A stretch of DNA of 64,000 nt, taken from NCBI GenBank assembly GCA_022316685.1, contig JAKJHU010000037.1:21537188-21601187 (forward strand). Reading direction: 5' to 3'. The position numbers and the translations under genes are program-made. Below the pieces are notes generated by a model that was not told where the DNA came from, made no database searches, and saw only the letters and a program-made list of their open reading frames with translations. This DNA comes from Progne subis subis. Its lineage: Eukaryota; Chordata; Aves; Passeriformes; Hirundinidae. This document shows, in pieces, positions 39,301 through 49,642 of this stretch (within the stretch, counting starts at the first letter, position 1; each line of letters opens with the position of its first letter).

Positions 39301-39667
39301 ACTCACTAACTGTATGCAGAGGGTCCTGGTGCTCTCGGTTCTGTGCTGACAACATGAAGTCACCAAGTAGCATTTGTGTGAAGCCAGATGGGGCTTGGCA
39401 GCTCAGCTGGCTCCCAGGTGTAACTTGTCCCTGGATGCAGTGGATCTCCAATCACCCAGGGCTATGCCTGAGCTAAGACAGCTGATCCAAGCTGATTCTG
39501 TCTGTGGGGTGGGTAATTTGCAATTTGGATAACGCACCTCTGAAGCAGAAAAAAGGGGAGAGAAAAGTAATGCAAGGTACATTTTAAAATAGTGCTGATC
39601 AGCAGTTTAGCTTGTAATGGATTTGATGCCACTTAAATTGTTTGTTTGTTGTTTTTTTTTTCCCCAG
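36325..39667. other. SPIDR: Intronic sequence directly upstream of the SPIDR exon
   Basis: No exon is supported here. A TACTAAC-plus-T8-AG acceptor-like signal at 37661-37684 precedes an open stretch, but no donor leaves the phase needed by the SPIDR exon at 39668. The pyrimidine tract of the true acceptor is at about 39645-39665. Confidence 0.6.
38579..38604. repeat. Perfect 11-bp inverted repeat (TCCACATCTGT / ACAGATGTGGA)
   Basis: The arms are separated by TTCC. Each holds an E-box of CATCTG/CAGATG type, giving two mirrored bHLH sites, or a stable hairpin if transcribed. Confidence 0.6.
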
Positions 39668-39878
39668 GCAAAAACTGCTTCTCCAAAACGAAGATGTTCC
39701 TGTTATCATGAACACCTACTTTAGTCAGAAGGTGCTACTCAGTGAACATTCAGAAGCCGGAGAGAAGACATATGGCCTTACAAAGATACTTATCAGGAAG
39801 AATATCATATCTTTGGCAGAGACCTTCAGACTTGATGACTTTGATGATAAGTTACACCAGCAATCTTCAGATAATCAG
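39668..39878 (+). CDS. SPIDR: SPIDR internal exon (partial coding sequence)
   Basis: This 211-nt exon encodes 70 residues plus the last base of a split codon. It follows a pyrimidine-rich acceptor ending TTTTCCCCAG and ends at the donor CAG|GTATGG. Only one frame is open; the other two hit stops. The peptide begins QKLLLQ and contains PVIMNTYFSQKV, NIISLAETF and DDFDDKL. These align with human SPIDR segments I recall as PVILNTYFCEKV and SISLAQMF, near residue 366 of about 915. The first base (g) would complete a TGG codon, matching the PPW|QKL junction in human. SPIDR is a nuclear scaffold that links BLM helicase and RAD51 during homologous recombination. The exon starts in phase 2 and ends in phase 0. 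The preceding exon was not found and probably lies left of the window. Gene identity rests on recalled homology. Confidence 0.9.
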
Positions 39879-41323
39879 GTATGGTCCATTTGGTTCACAG
39901 TTAAGCACTTGGTAAAAAGTTGGTGAGCAGATGTTTGGAAATCATAAGAAAAACAAAAATTCTACATTACTGACCTGTTTAGCTTCCCCTTTCATTTAGT
40001 CAAGGCTGAATAATATGCAGTGTTTACTTTAATAATATTTTCTTAGTGGAGGCTTTTGGTCCATCCAAATGCTGAACTGCTGTGAGGTTATTTTGCTGAA
40101 ATCTCACTACTGTGCTAAATAGTAATTATAACTTGGCTTTTCATTGATTGTTCTCTTATTCTTTATAACTGAATAGCTAAAAAATAGATGTTTTCTTCAA
40201 ACTCACTCAAGATACTATTTAAAACAAACATTCCTTTTCCCTATTCCTGTCTTAACTCATTTGCTTATTGATCCTGTCCTTTCTTTAAAACATCCATTGA
40301 TAACATCATCCCCCATTCCCACGTCTTCAGTTTGTTTTCCTTCCTATTTTGACTTTATTTTTATTAAAATGACTACTGACTCTGCATTTCTGTAGCTGTG
40401 GTTGTACAAGCTGGGGTATTTTAAGAGATTTGTTTTCTTCATTGTGTGCCAGCACTTTCTGAAAGTAAGGCTCTTGTAAAAGTTTTACATTGGCTACATA
40501 AATGATTCTTAATATTTGAGAAGTTTGGCCCTTCAAGTTTGAAGAACCATGAGTGTCAACATTTTGTGTTTGCCTTATATATAATTCCCATTATAGGCCT
40601 GGGAATTAAAAAGTTACATAAATCAAATCCTAATCTCCTTCCTTGCTTCAACTCTAACTTGTAAAAAGCTTCTACTGTGGTATTTGAAAACCAGAACAAT
40701 TTACTTGTTCCCCTCATGGCTCCTAACAAACCAACCACTTCATCTGAAACTTGGTAGACAAGTTTTATTGCAACCCCTTTGGAGACAAAGGGTAGTGTCG
40801 TACCAGAATTTTCTTTTAGATATTGCAAATTCGCCTTCCTTATTGGTGTATAATACTTACGGCACAGTTGGTGATACTCCAAAAACCTTTATTGGTGCAC
40901 AGCTTTTTATAAAAACAGTTTTCATTGTGCAAATATATATTTGGCTCATGCTGCAAAGGAACCTATATATATTTACTTACCATGTTAGTCTATGCTTGCA
41001 TACAATCTTTATCGATAGAGATTTATTTTAAAATAGAGATAAATTACGTTATTCATTTAGATTAAAGCAAACTGTAGTATTCATGAAATTTATTTTGCAA
41101 GTTTGGAAGGTTTTATTAATAAAATATGTTTTGAAAGTGATGAAGAGATAAAGGTTTTGCTTTAAAAGTTTTGTATTTTTCATTAATCATCTAATTCTTT
41201 TATACTGAAATATTTTCCATTGAAATGTGTAAGTCTGAGGACTAGCTTACTAGGCTATAAAACTAGACACCTGTTCATTTCCAAATTTATTTGAAAGTCC
41301 AGAAGCATTCAAGATGAATTTTA

Positions 41324-41365
<42 letters not shown>

Positions 41366-41714
41366 CAAGAACAGAACATCGAAGAAGTAAAAATAAAACT
41401 CTATTCAAGGAGGAGTCATAAGGGCTAATATCATCCTGCTAGTGTCACCTTCATCTCTCAGGGGTTGAGTTAGCTCAGTCCAGAGCACCAGTTAAATACA
41501 GGATCACACCGTGTGTGCAACTCTCTTGAGGGTTTGTTGAAAATAGACAATAAATAACTTGCCACTAGTCTGTAAATCACTTTAGGAGCAGTAAGTATTT
41601 TGAAACTGATTTTGCACTTGAAACTTGATTTTTCATGATGGCATTTTCCTCTCTAGCTCTGCGTAATTTCAAGGTTCTCTGGAATGTTTCTCTTAATGGG
41701 TTTTCCTTCACCAG
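39879..41714 (+). other. SPIDR: SPIDR intron between the two visible exons
   Basis: A 1,836-nt GT-AG intron in phase 0 (GTATGG to TCACCAG). It is AT-rich and contains a 33-base T run about 355 bases before the downstream acceptor. The open frames inside it (for example 40684-41031 + and 40556-40882 -) have no splice context or recognisable domain and look like chance frames. Confidence 0.85.
41326..41358. repeat. (T)33 homopolymer in SPIDR intron
   Basis: An uninterrupted run of 33 T, the longest pure homopolymer noted in the window. It could be the reverse-complemented poly(A) tail of an old retroinsert, but no element body is recognisable beside it. Its length is likely to vary between individuals and to be error-prone in sequencing. 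Confidence 0.9.
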
Positions 41715-41965
41715 GTTCCCTGTGCTCCACAAACCCATAACAATGGCGGTTCAAAACAGCATCCCTCAGCACTGAGTGCTGTTAATGATTCTCTGCTTGA
41801 AATGGTGGAAAGCCAGGGAGCAGTGGGATGGAGAGAAGTGCAGGTACGAGTCGTTATCCAAAGGGTGTACTGTTTGCCAGCAAAAGAAGGGTGCAGAAGC
41901 CACACTCAAGGAAACAAGCCTCTTTGTGCAACACCCATCGCGAATTCAGATCCATCAAACGTTAG
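41715..41965 (+). CDS. SPIDR: SPIDR next internal exon (partial coding sequence)
   Basis: This 251-nt exon encodes 83 codons plus two bases. The acceptor is TTTTCCTTCACCAG and the donor is GTTAG|GTGAGT, a near-consensus site. It enters in phase 0, matching the previous exon, and leaves in phase 2. Diagnostic residues are NDSLLEMVESQGAVGW and, further on, VRVVIQRVYCLP. They match the human SPIDR stretches DSLLDVVESQGAASW and VRVVVQRVYSLP, recalled from memory. The stretch before them (QTHNNGGSKQHPSAL) is poorly conserved, and the C-terminal part after AKEG looks divergent and low in hydrophobics, like a linker. An internal CAG|GTACGA at 41843/41844 could act as an early in-frame donor, which would drop the conserved VRVV segment. 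The human protein continues with R then a CLLVQDA-type segment, so the split AG should be completed by A or G. No such exon was found downstream in this window. Confidence 0.92.
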
Positions 41966-44900
41966 GTGAGTAATAAGATGCATGGGATTTTTTTTGTTGA
42001 GGCTGTGACGTATGAGAAACAAAAGAGGAGTGAGTTCAGAAATGTCATTCTCATTGTCTTGTGGGGAAGAGGCACAATCAGCAGGGAAGGCATGGGGCTG
42101 TTGATGGGCGTGGTGTAGTTCTTTAATTAGGTATAGGGTGACACAGAAGTAGTCCTGCCCAGAGAAGGGAAGGATCTGTCTGTGGTTTATGTCATCAACA
42201 GATGAGAGAAACAATGAAAATGAATTAATGAGAAGTTAATTGGGAACATCATATACTGTTCCTTGAGTTTCACAGAATAGTTGTTACATCCCATTTGCCT
42301 ATTTCAGTCTCTGGTATGCTCTGCTAGTAAGTTATGCTCGTGTAATGGTCTTTTGAAACAAGAAAGAAATACATAGAGAGACACATAAATGAAAGGCTTT
42401 TCTATAATGAGGATTTTGCAAAGATGCTATTAGGAAAAAATCGGTGTATGCTTGTGAAGTCACTGGAAAAAGATCCTGTTGACTTCTGAAAATCTGGAGG
42501 CCACAGCAGTTAAGATTCCTCTGCAGTAAAAAGTGTTGTGGTGTCAAAACACGACCAGCGGTGCGGAAGCATTACACGCAAACCTCATGGAACATACAGC
42601 TTTCGACCAGTTTTTTTAGCCTCTTACGTTTTAGTCTTTGGATCCTAACACTCTTGTGTTTACAGTGGAGGGAATTGAGAATTGGACCTTGTTTTCTTAA
42701 ATATAAAAGATATGGCAAACCGTATTCCTTTCTGACCAATACTGAACCACTGAATTCTTTCCTTCTCCTTTTGTGATCCTCAAGGTTTGAGACTAAAGGC
42801 TGATTTCAGTCCTTCTCAGCAGCCCTGGGCCTGAGACAGCTGTGTTTGTTATTGCATTTTCTTCCTTTGGTTTTGCACTAACTTTTGGTTCAAGCTGGCT
42901 TAAAATTTTGAAAGGTAAGATGTATCAGATTTTGGGTTTTTTCCCCACTCAGGAAGATCGTTGAAGTGAGTTATAGTGGAAGAACTTTTGTTAAGGTTCT
43001 AAGTTCAGCCTTTCAGGATATAAGTAAACATTTCTTCCTGCAGAGTTTGGGACTTGAATGGAGATGTGCAATTAGTTTAACAGGTCCTATTGAGAGCTCT
43101 CCAGATGTAATTTGCAATAGGCTTTGAAAAGTTCCTTCAAAGTTTTGAAGAATTTGAGTTCCTCTAAGCCACCCTGCAGGTGGATAGTGGTGTCCTCAAT
43201 GGTCCTTCTCCTTGAGCTTTTGAAATGCTAGAATTCTCTCAATTCTTTCTACTTTGTAAGCCTCTGAGTAATTTACAGAGCTCATTGATCAATAAAATTC
43301 CTCCACAAGGCACTTAGGAAGATTATTCTTTCCTAAAATACAATCTTGATCATCACCCACAGGAAAGTAATTATCAACAGCCTTGTCCCCAGCATTTTTA
43401 GGAGCTCTTTTACATATAATAGTTACACTGAACATTATTTTTTAAAAAGTACTTGATACATCTCTGGACTCTTTGCTTTGTATTTAATTCATACTTAGTA
43501 CAATATATATATTTTTTTAAAAGTCAGAGGAAAAGTACTTTACCAGCCCATATCAATATGTGATTTTGAGGACAGTACTCCTCCATGTAGATTTTTTTCC
43601 AGAGGAGACTACATTTGATCAAATGTCAGGGCAGCTGACAGACTGTCATTCAGCCTGATTTTTTCATTTCCATCTCTTAACCAAAAGTACACTCAACTTG
43701 CAGTCTCACAATTTAAGGTAGTTAACCTGCCTGAGCCCACACCCTTCGCAGGAATGGGGTGAAAGAAAACAGAAATCTCAGATTGCAATTCTTATGTCAA
43801 ACATGAAATAAAAATGAAATAAAAAATGAGAGCTTGTTGCTTCTGCGTGCGTGCGGTAGCTGGGTATTCTCATGTGCAGTTGTTAAACTAGTCTCTTAAA
43901 AAGTTCCTCAAATATCTTAGATGTTTCAGCTCAGAAAACAGCTTGCTTGTTGTTGTTCACAGCTATCAGACTGTGTTTTGGATTCCGAATCAAAAAAACC
44001 AACCCACTTTCTAATTTGCAAAGAGGAGAACGAACACTTCTTTTGCAGATTGAGGAATGAAAAACACCTCTTGCTGCTTTATCGGCTGCTATTTCCATGG
44101 CTGATAAACATCCACATGAGACTTCTCTACCAAAAATGTCTGTGTCTGTCACCTGATAGTGAACAGAAGGGTCCAATGCCCTCTGGCAGTCCTTTGAACC
44201 AACAAATGGCTTATTTTTTAATAACTAAAAACCCCTATTTTTTCCTTTTTAAACTTCTTTCTGCGAAGTAAAACTGCCCAGAAAACAAGGTTTGTATTTT
44301 ATGAGGCAAGATGGGTTGGATTATTCATTGTTACATAAACAAAAATTTCTAATTAGATATCAAGGTAGATTAATGCCTAATTGATTAGTATTTTAAACCG
44401 GCTATTCTATTGCATACCTTCTTTTGTAGCACTCCATAATAACCTAGATGCTGTTGTCACAGGGAAGCATAAAAACCACAATAATAAGCTGGAAAGAAGC
44501 GTGAAATTAAATGTGGAGTAGGGGAAGTGATGCATATGGTTCAAGGCAACAGGTTTCTAGTTAGAGAGTGGCAAACTGTGGGAGAAACCTCTATTTTGAT
44601 TGTAAGGAAATGGATTAATTTAATTGATTAAAACTAACGCTTGTGAAACATAGAAACTATAGGGCTGCCTATATGCATTTAGCATTTATTGTCCATAAAT
44701 ACATGTGTGGAATATGGCCTTTTACTGATAGACAAAGGGATATGTTGGAAGGGTTGGAGTTTGCTCAGCTGAAGTATTCAAAGCATTTTCCAAGGATGCT
44801 GAGAAATCTTCGCAGAGACTGACGAGTTCTCTGGCTTCTGTTCTCTGTAAATTGGATCCACATTCCCTGTATTATTGTTGAAATATTTGCCTTTTCCCCC

Positions 44901-46061
44901 ATAACTAACCGCTCTTGCAAATGGACTTTTCATGCTGAAGGAGTTTCTTGGGGGGGAAAAAAAAAGAAGATAATATGACTCGCTGTGACTGTCTGCCCAT
45001 TTCCAGCATTCCTGGCATACTTTTTGCTGCCTTTTCCCCTCTGATGGCAGAGAGATACTTTTGTTAGTGACACAGCACATGTTTCTCTAAACCCCATTGT
45101 TTTGATTCTTTTTTTGAAAATGTCCTGGCTTACAAGTGTGAAGATCCCAAAGAGACTCCTGTCAACCTGAGGAGCTCACTGGCTCAGAGGTGTCTGACTC
45201 ACTGCTTCGGCCTTGTACTTTGTGTTCCTGGGATGAAGCAGTGTATCATTTGGATTTTGCTCCTGCCAGTATCTGTTTGTTTTGAGCAGGCCACGTGAGT
45301 TTAGTAAAAAATAGAGCTGGTCAGTTTTGTGCCTTAAAGGAAGGGGCTGGTTGTGTGGCTGTCAGTGTAACTAAAATAGATGCATTTTTAGGACTATTAG
45401 GCAGTTAAACTGGTCAGAGCACTCGGAGGATTTGTGTGAGGAGGCTGGACAGAAAAGGGTGTTGTCATGAAGGAAGAACTAACCACTGCTGGTGGGAAAT
45501 AATGCTAGCTGTAGCTGTGAATCCACACTTTAAAATCTGTGGGTGACCTCACAAATTTTCCATTCACTTCTCTTGGCATGTTTCGACCTATTTCCTACCT
45601 GAACAAAGCCAGCTACAGCTTTCTATTCCAAGAACAAAAGAGAGACCATACATTTACTTTAAAAATTAGTGTGATCTGCATCTCTTGCACCAGTCAACCG
45701 TAGTTCTTTCAGTTTTGCCCTGTATTTTGTTTTCCATTTGCCAGATCGTAGAGCAGTGGAAAGGTCTGCCACCATGCAAGCAGGACCCTTGGGGAGCAAA
45801 ATATTTAGAAGAGCTGAGGATTTGTTTGAGTGGCTGGAAGAAACAGGAGTGAGGAAAATCACATTTCTCTTTCTGAGCAGGCCCAAAGAAACATGATAGT
45901 TGCTATAATTCATTGTGGTCTAGCAAGTTGTTGCAAGTTTCTGAGTAGTCTGTTCATATGTAATTCTTTGTAAAACTGTTCTATTGGCAAGTGATAATCC
46001 TCTAGAACTAATTAATTTCTTGGCTGGATTTGCTTTTTCCCCCCTCTTTTTCTTCATCCAG
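41966..46061 (+). other. SPIDR: SPIDR downstream intron, first part
   Basis: It begins with the donor GTGAGT. It is AT-rich, with a TA-rich patch near 43500-43520. The open frame 43921-44271 has no donor site that would make it an exon. Confidence 0.65.
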
Positions 46062-46195
46062 TGATCGTTGCTGTTTATCAAATCTAGTCAATGGGTTAAC
46101 CTGTCTGGCAACATGCACAGCTAAAAGTGGAGTGTCCAATGCTGCAACTAGCATTCCAAAGAGGTGGATTAATACGCTGAAAAGTTGTCCCTCTG
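46062..46195 (+). other. Candidate cassette exon in the SPIDR intron (unproven)
   Basis: The segment is bounded by a very strong acceptor (long C/T tract ending CTTCATCCAG) and a donor CTCTG|GTATGG. Only the phase-2 frame is open, and that is exactly the phase left by the SPIDR exon ending at 41965. The 44 codons include GLTCLATCTAKSG and IPKRWINTL. They do not resemble the known SPIDR continuation or any family I recognise. At 134 nt it is not a multiple of three, so inclusion alone would shift the downstream SPIDR frame. Alternatives are a chance pseudo-exon or a poison exon. Confidence 0.3.
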
Positions 46196-48249
46196 GTATG
46201 GAAAACCTACCTCAAGTTTTATAAAGCATATCGAAATCAAGAACAACAACAACATAAAATACTCTGGAGGTATTCTTATTTGAAAAGAGACCAGATTGGA
46301 AAGGATTGTCATGAAAGATCCATGTTCACAGATGCTAACATCTGTCCGAATGTTTTTTGTGGCTGACTTAAATCTGTTTACAGCATTCCATTTGTTTTTT
46401 TGCTTTTTTTTTTTTTTTCTTTTTTTCAACAAAACGTTTTAAATGGAATGGTCATAAATGCAAGTTTTAAAAAAATACATTATGTTTCTGGGATGTGATT
46501 TTTCAAGTGGAAAATAAACAGGAAATAAGTAACTGAAATGCAGTAGAGAGTACTCCATAAACTAAAACGTTTCTCTATTTCTCCCCTTTTCAAATCCTTC
46601 TCCGAAGTTAAGATACCATGCTCTTAATATTCTTGCAAAGTACTCTAATTGCTACTTGACAGACTTACAATTGTCCTAATAGCTGTGGTTCAAGCTCTAG
46701 TAACTGGCTACTGCTTTGAAGGCTCTCTCTTTTTTTTTTTTTTTCTTTTTTTTTTTGGGGGGGGTGGCTTTTTTTACTCATAGTAAAGATTCCCTGACAC
46801 TTGGATTTTTCCCTTTTTCCTCCACCCTGCTCTATTTGTAATTCTCAAACTGGAGCCACCAAAACAGAGAATAAGGACAAAATACTTTAAATTGTCTTGT
46901 GTAGTTAAAACTAACTTCTGGATAGCCCTGAAAGTCTGTTTTCCCTGCTGATGCTGCAGACAACTAGATGGAACTTGGGCTACTTCCAGTGCCACCATAG
47001 TACAACAATTTGTTAATTTGACATTGCTGTTTATTTTTCAGTGCTAAATATTTACATAATCTTATTCTGTCCAAGGGCAAGGTGAAAGCACTGTTATCTG
47101 ATATACTCTGTACAAATAATAAAGAAAAAGGACTCCTCAATGTACACCAGCGTTTTTCGTCCCTGTGCTGGGAATAGGCAATTAAACAACTTGTTTTTGT
47201 CCTAAAATATGTCAGGGCGGTGATAAAAAATGCTGGTACAGAAAAGAGGCTCAAGAAGATGATAGCCAGCACAGGCCCCAAGTGTGACAAGGATTCAGTC
47301 TCCTTGGAAAGGAAATGGACAGGAATAGGAACCAGCTATTAGATGGCCAATACTGTGTGTGCAGGCTCCTATATGCACCTAGCAAAAAGGAGACACTGGT
47401 TGCTTTATTTCCTCCATACACAATTGCTTAGGCTGATCAGTAAGGCACCCATGTGCTCACAGAAGGCAGTCAGACATGCACCAAGATTTTTTTTTTTTTT
47501 GGTCAAGAAGGAAGAGTAGCTCTACTAACTGATGTATTCCCCATGATGGAGAAATTGTAGCTACCTGAGTAGCACAGAGAGACAGGTGAGCGGTGTAGAA
47601 GCATCATTACATGGAGCTGTGTTTCCCATTTGCCTTTGTAACCATACCATGATCACATGCAGGGCCTTAGGAAGCTGGGGAAGCTTTATTGCACCTGAGC
47701 ACTTCATTTCCCACTGCCCTTTGCTTCATGGCTATATGCACTCAATTGGTTGTTTTGGAGGGACCAAATGGTGTAAATGGTGAAGATGGGAAGAGTAACG
47801 TGGTCCCTGTACATTATCCTATAGTAGAGAGCAGTCTAGGGAGAAAAAAGCAAACAATTTGGAAAACATAATTTGCCAGCCCTGGAGCCACAATCAAAGT
47901 ATGTGCTGTTTTACATCGGGTGGTTTCAAACAGGAATAGTAATTTTCCAGCACCTGTTATTTGTCAAGAATTATTCTAAGACGGCCTACATAAAAGGTAT
48001 GGAATCTTACCCTTGGCTTTGACCTTCCCCCTGAACTTTTGTATCTCTGAAAGTTACGTAGTTGATGGAACTGAGAACGGAAATCTTCCATGTGTGTTTT
48101 ACACCTCTGCATTTCACTGAGTATACAGCTTCCTGCAGAAAGTGTTGAAGTTGTGCTGAAGCTCTCAGAAACCTTTGTAAAAGCCAGATTGTGTCTCTGG
48201 AATTTGTTTTCCTTTTACCATCACACCCAAAGGCAAGAACCTTGAGCAG
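46196..48249. other. Intronic sequence between the two exon-like segments
   Basis: It contains T-rich runs near 46411-46430 and 47487-47500 and the T/G tract at 46730-46764. No gene was recognised. Confidence 0.55.
46730..46764. repeat. T15-C-T11-G8 low-complexity tract
   Basis: Pyrimidine runs pass directly into eight G. It is a simple repeat that is likely to be length-variable. Confidence 0.85.
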
Positions 48250-48348
48250 TGATAAATGTTGTAAATGCCTGGATGGAGGTGATCCAGCAGTTGGGAGAGA
48301 AATTTAACCACCTGAATATTGCACGGAATTTCCTTGCCACTTGGCCAG
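48250..48348 (+). other. Second exon-like segment, phase-compatible with 46062-46195
   Basis: A 99-nt segment lies between an AG acceptor (moderate pyrimidine stretch about 30 bases upstream, ending GAGCAG) and a good donor GCCAG|GTAAAC. It is open only when entered in phase 1, the phase left by the candidate at 46062-46195. The residues include NAWMEVIQQLGEKF and NHLNIARNFLATWP, which would make an amphipathic-looking peptide of unknown identity. There is no homology to SPIDR that I can recall. It may be chance. Confidence 0.2.
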
Positions 48349-49317
48349 GTAAACAGCCTTTGTATGCAGCCATAAGTAACTGCCGAGGTCGTGCCCATGC
48401 AGAAAAACGTCAGCACAGACTTTATGTAACAATAATTTTCCAAAATGGAAGATTCTTAGAAAAAACTTTCTATCATCAGCTTTGTAAAAGCTTCTCTTCC
48501 ATATAACAGACCAATACTCCTTGAAAAAGTATTACAAAAATACTGTTTTGCAGAAAAGAAGGTTTTGAGTCTCAAAGAATCAGGCTTACACAGTTCTGTG
48601 CAGATTATGGGTACACTCTATTAATTTAGACAGACTTTGAAAGGGACAATATTGCTGAAACATAGGCCTGGACATTAATTTTTAAGCTCTTCTACACTTT
48701 TTTTTATGCAATGCAAAAGATGAAGATACAGCAAACAATGCAAAGAAAACAATTAGTTCTTTCAGTAAGCACTGTGGTTTAAAATTGGTATGTAAGTTAT
48801 AAATGTAACAAGATTATCTTATGTTCACGTGCCAGTCCCTACTGGTGGCTGCTGGTTTTGTTCCATTTTTCACAGCCAAAGGCAGTCAGCAGCATCACAC
48901 TGAGTAGGGATCTGCTGTGCTGAAATCCTCAAACTCATTTCAGTTAATGCTTCAACTCCCTCTTTGACTAAAGGGCACTTCACGGGGTTTGGGGAAGGAC
49001 ATGCTCCTCAAATGGGACAAGGGGTGAGCAAAGGCCTGGGATGAACTTACTGTGTATTACAATTCACAGTGTAAGGGTTGAGTGGCTTGGCAGTTAGGAG
49101 AGATTTAGTTATTTTTTAATTTTAGTCCTACGGTGAGAAAAGAAAGGGTTTATTTAACTGATACGTGCTGCCTGATATATGTTCAAAATGCTTTTGTATC
49201 ACGCTGAATTTAGATACTTGTTTGGAGGGGTGTGTGTGTGAGTGTGGACTCCTCTGGGCAGCATGTGCCTGAGGCTAGGAGTGAACACAAAGTGTACCTC
49301 AGAGGGGTTTCACATTT
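48349..49317. other. Intronic sequence, no feature recognised
   Basis: AT-rich up to about 48830, then mixed composition up to the CR1 start. A short TG run lies near 49230. Confidence 0.55.
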
Positions 49318-49642
49318 GGCAGGCTGGGGGAGTTGGGGCTGTTCAGCCTGTAGAAGAGAAAGCTCCAGGGAGGAACTTAGAGCAGCCTTCCAGGACATAA
49401 AGGGGCCTTGCAGGAAGGCTGAAGAGGGACTTTTTACAAGGGCACGTGGCGGATAGGGCGAGGGAGAGTGACCTTAAACTGAAGGTGCGTGGGTTTAGAT
49501 TAGATATTAGGGGAAAATTCTTTACTGTAAGGGTGCTGAGACACTGAAACAGGTTGCCCAGAAAGATTGTGCATGACCCCTCCCTGGAAGAGTTCAGAAC
49601 CGGGTTTGATGGAGCTGTGAATGACCTGGTGTTCTGGAAGCT
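49318..49642 (+). mobile_element. CR1 LINE fragment, sense orientation, 3' end missing
   Basis: Clear CR1 3'-ORF2 sequence runs in order: GGGGCTGTTCAGCCTGTAGA, GACTTTTTACAAGGGCACGT, TTTAGATTAGATATTAGGGG, AAATTCTTTACTGTAAGGGT and ACAGGTTGCCCAGAAAGATT. It encodes remnants of the reverse transcriptase C-terminus (an RGFRLDIRGKFFTVRV-like block) with stops. Homology stops after ACCTGGTGTTCTGG, before the usual CR1 3' tail of CCCTTCCAACCC and ATTCTATGATT units. The copy therefore lost its 3' end, which is unusual because CR1 copies are normally truncated at the 5' end. It is less diverged than the copy at 32.9 kb. Confidence 0.9.

Noticed and set aside
43921..44271. 116-codon frame in the SPIDR downstream intron
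   Set aside because: It has an acceptor-like AG before it but no usable donor, and no similarity to the expected next SPIDR segment.
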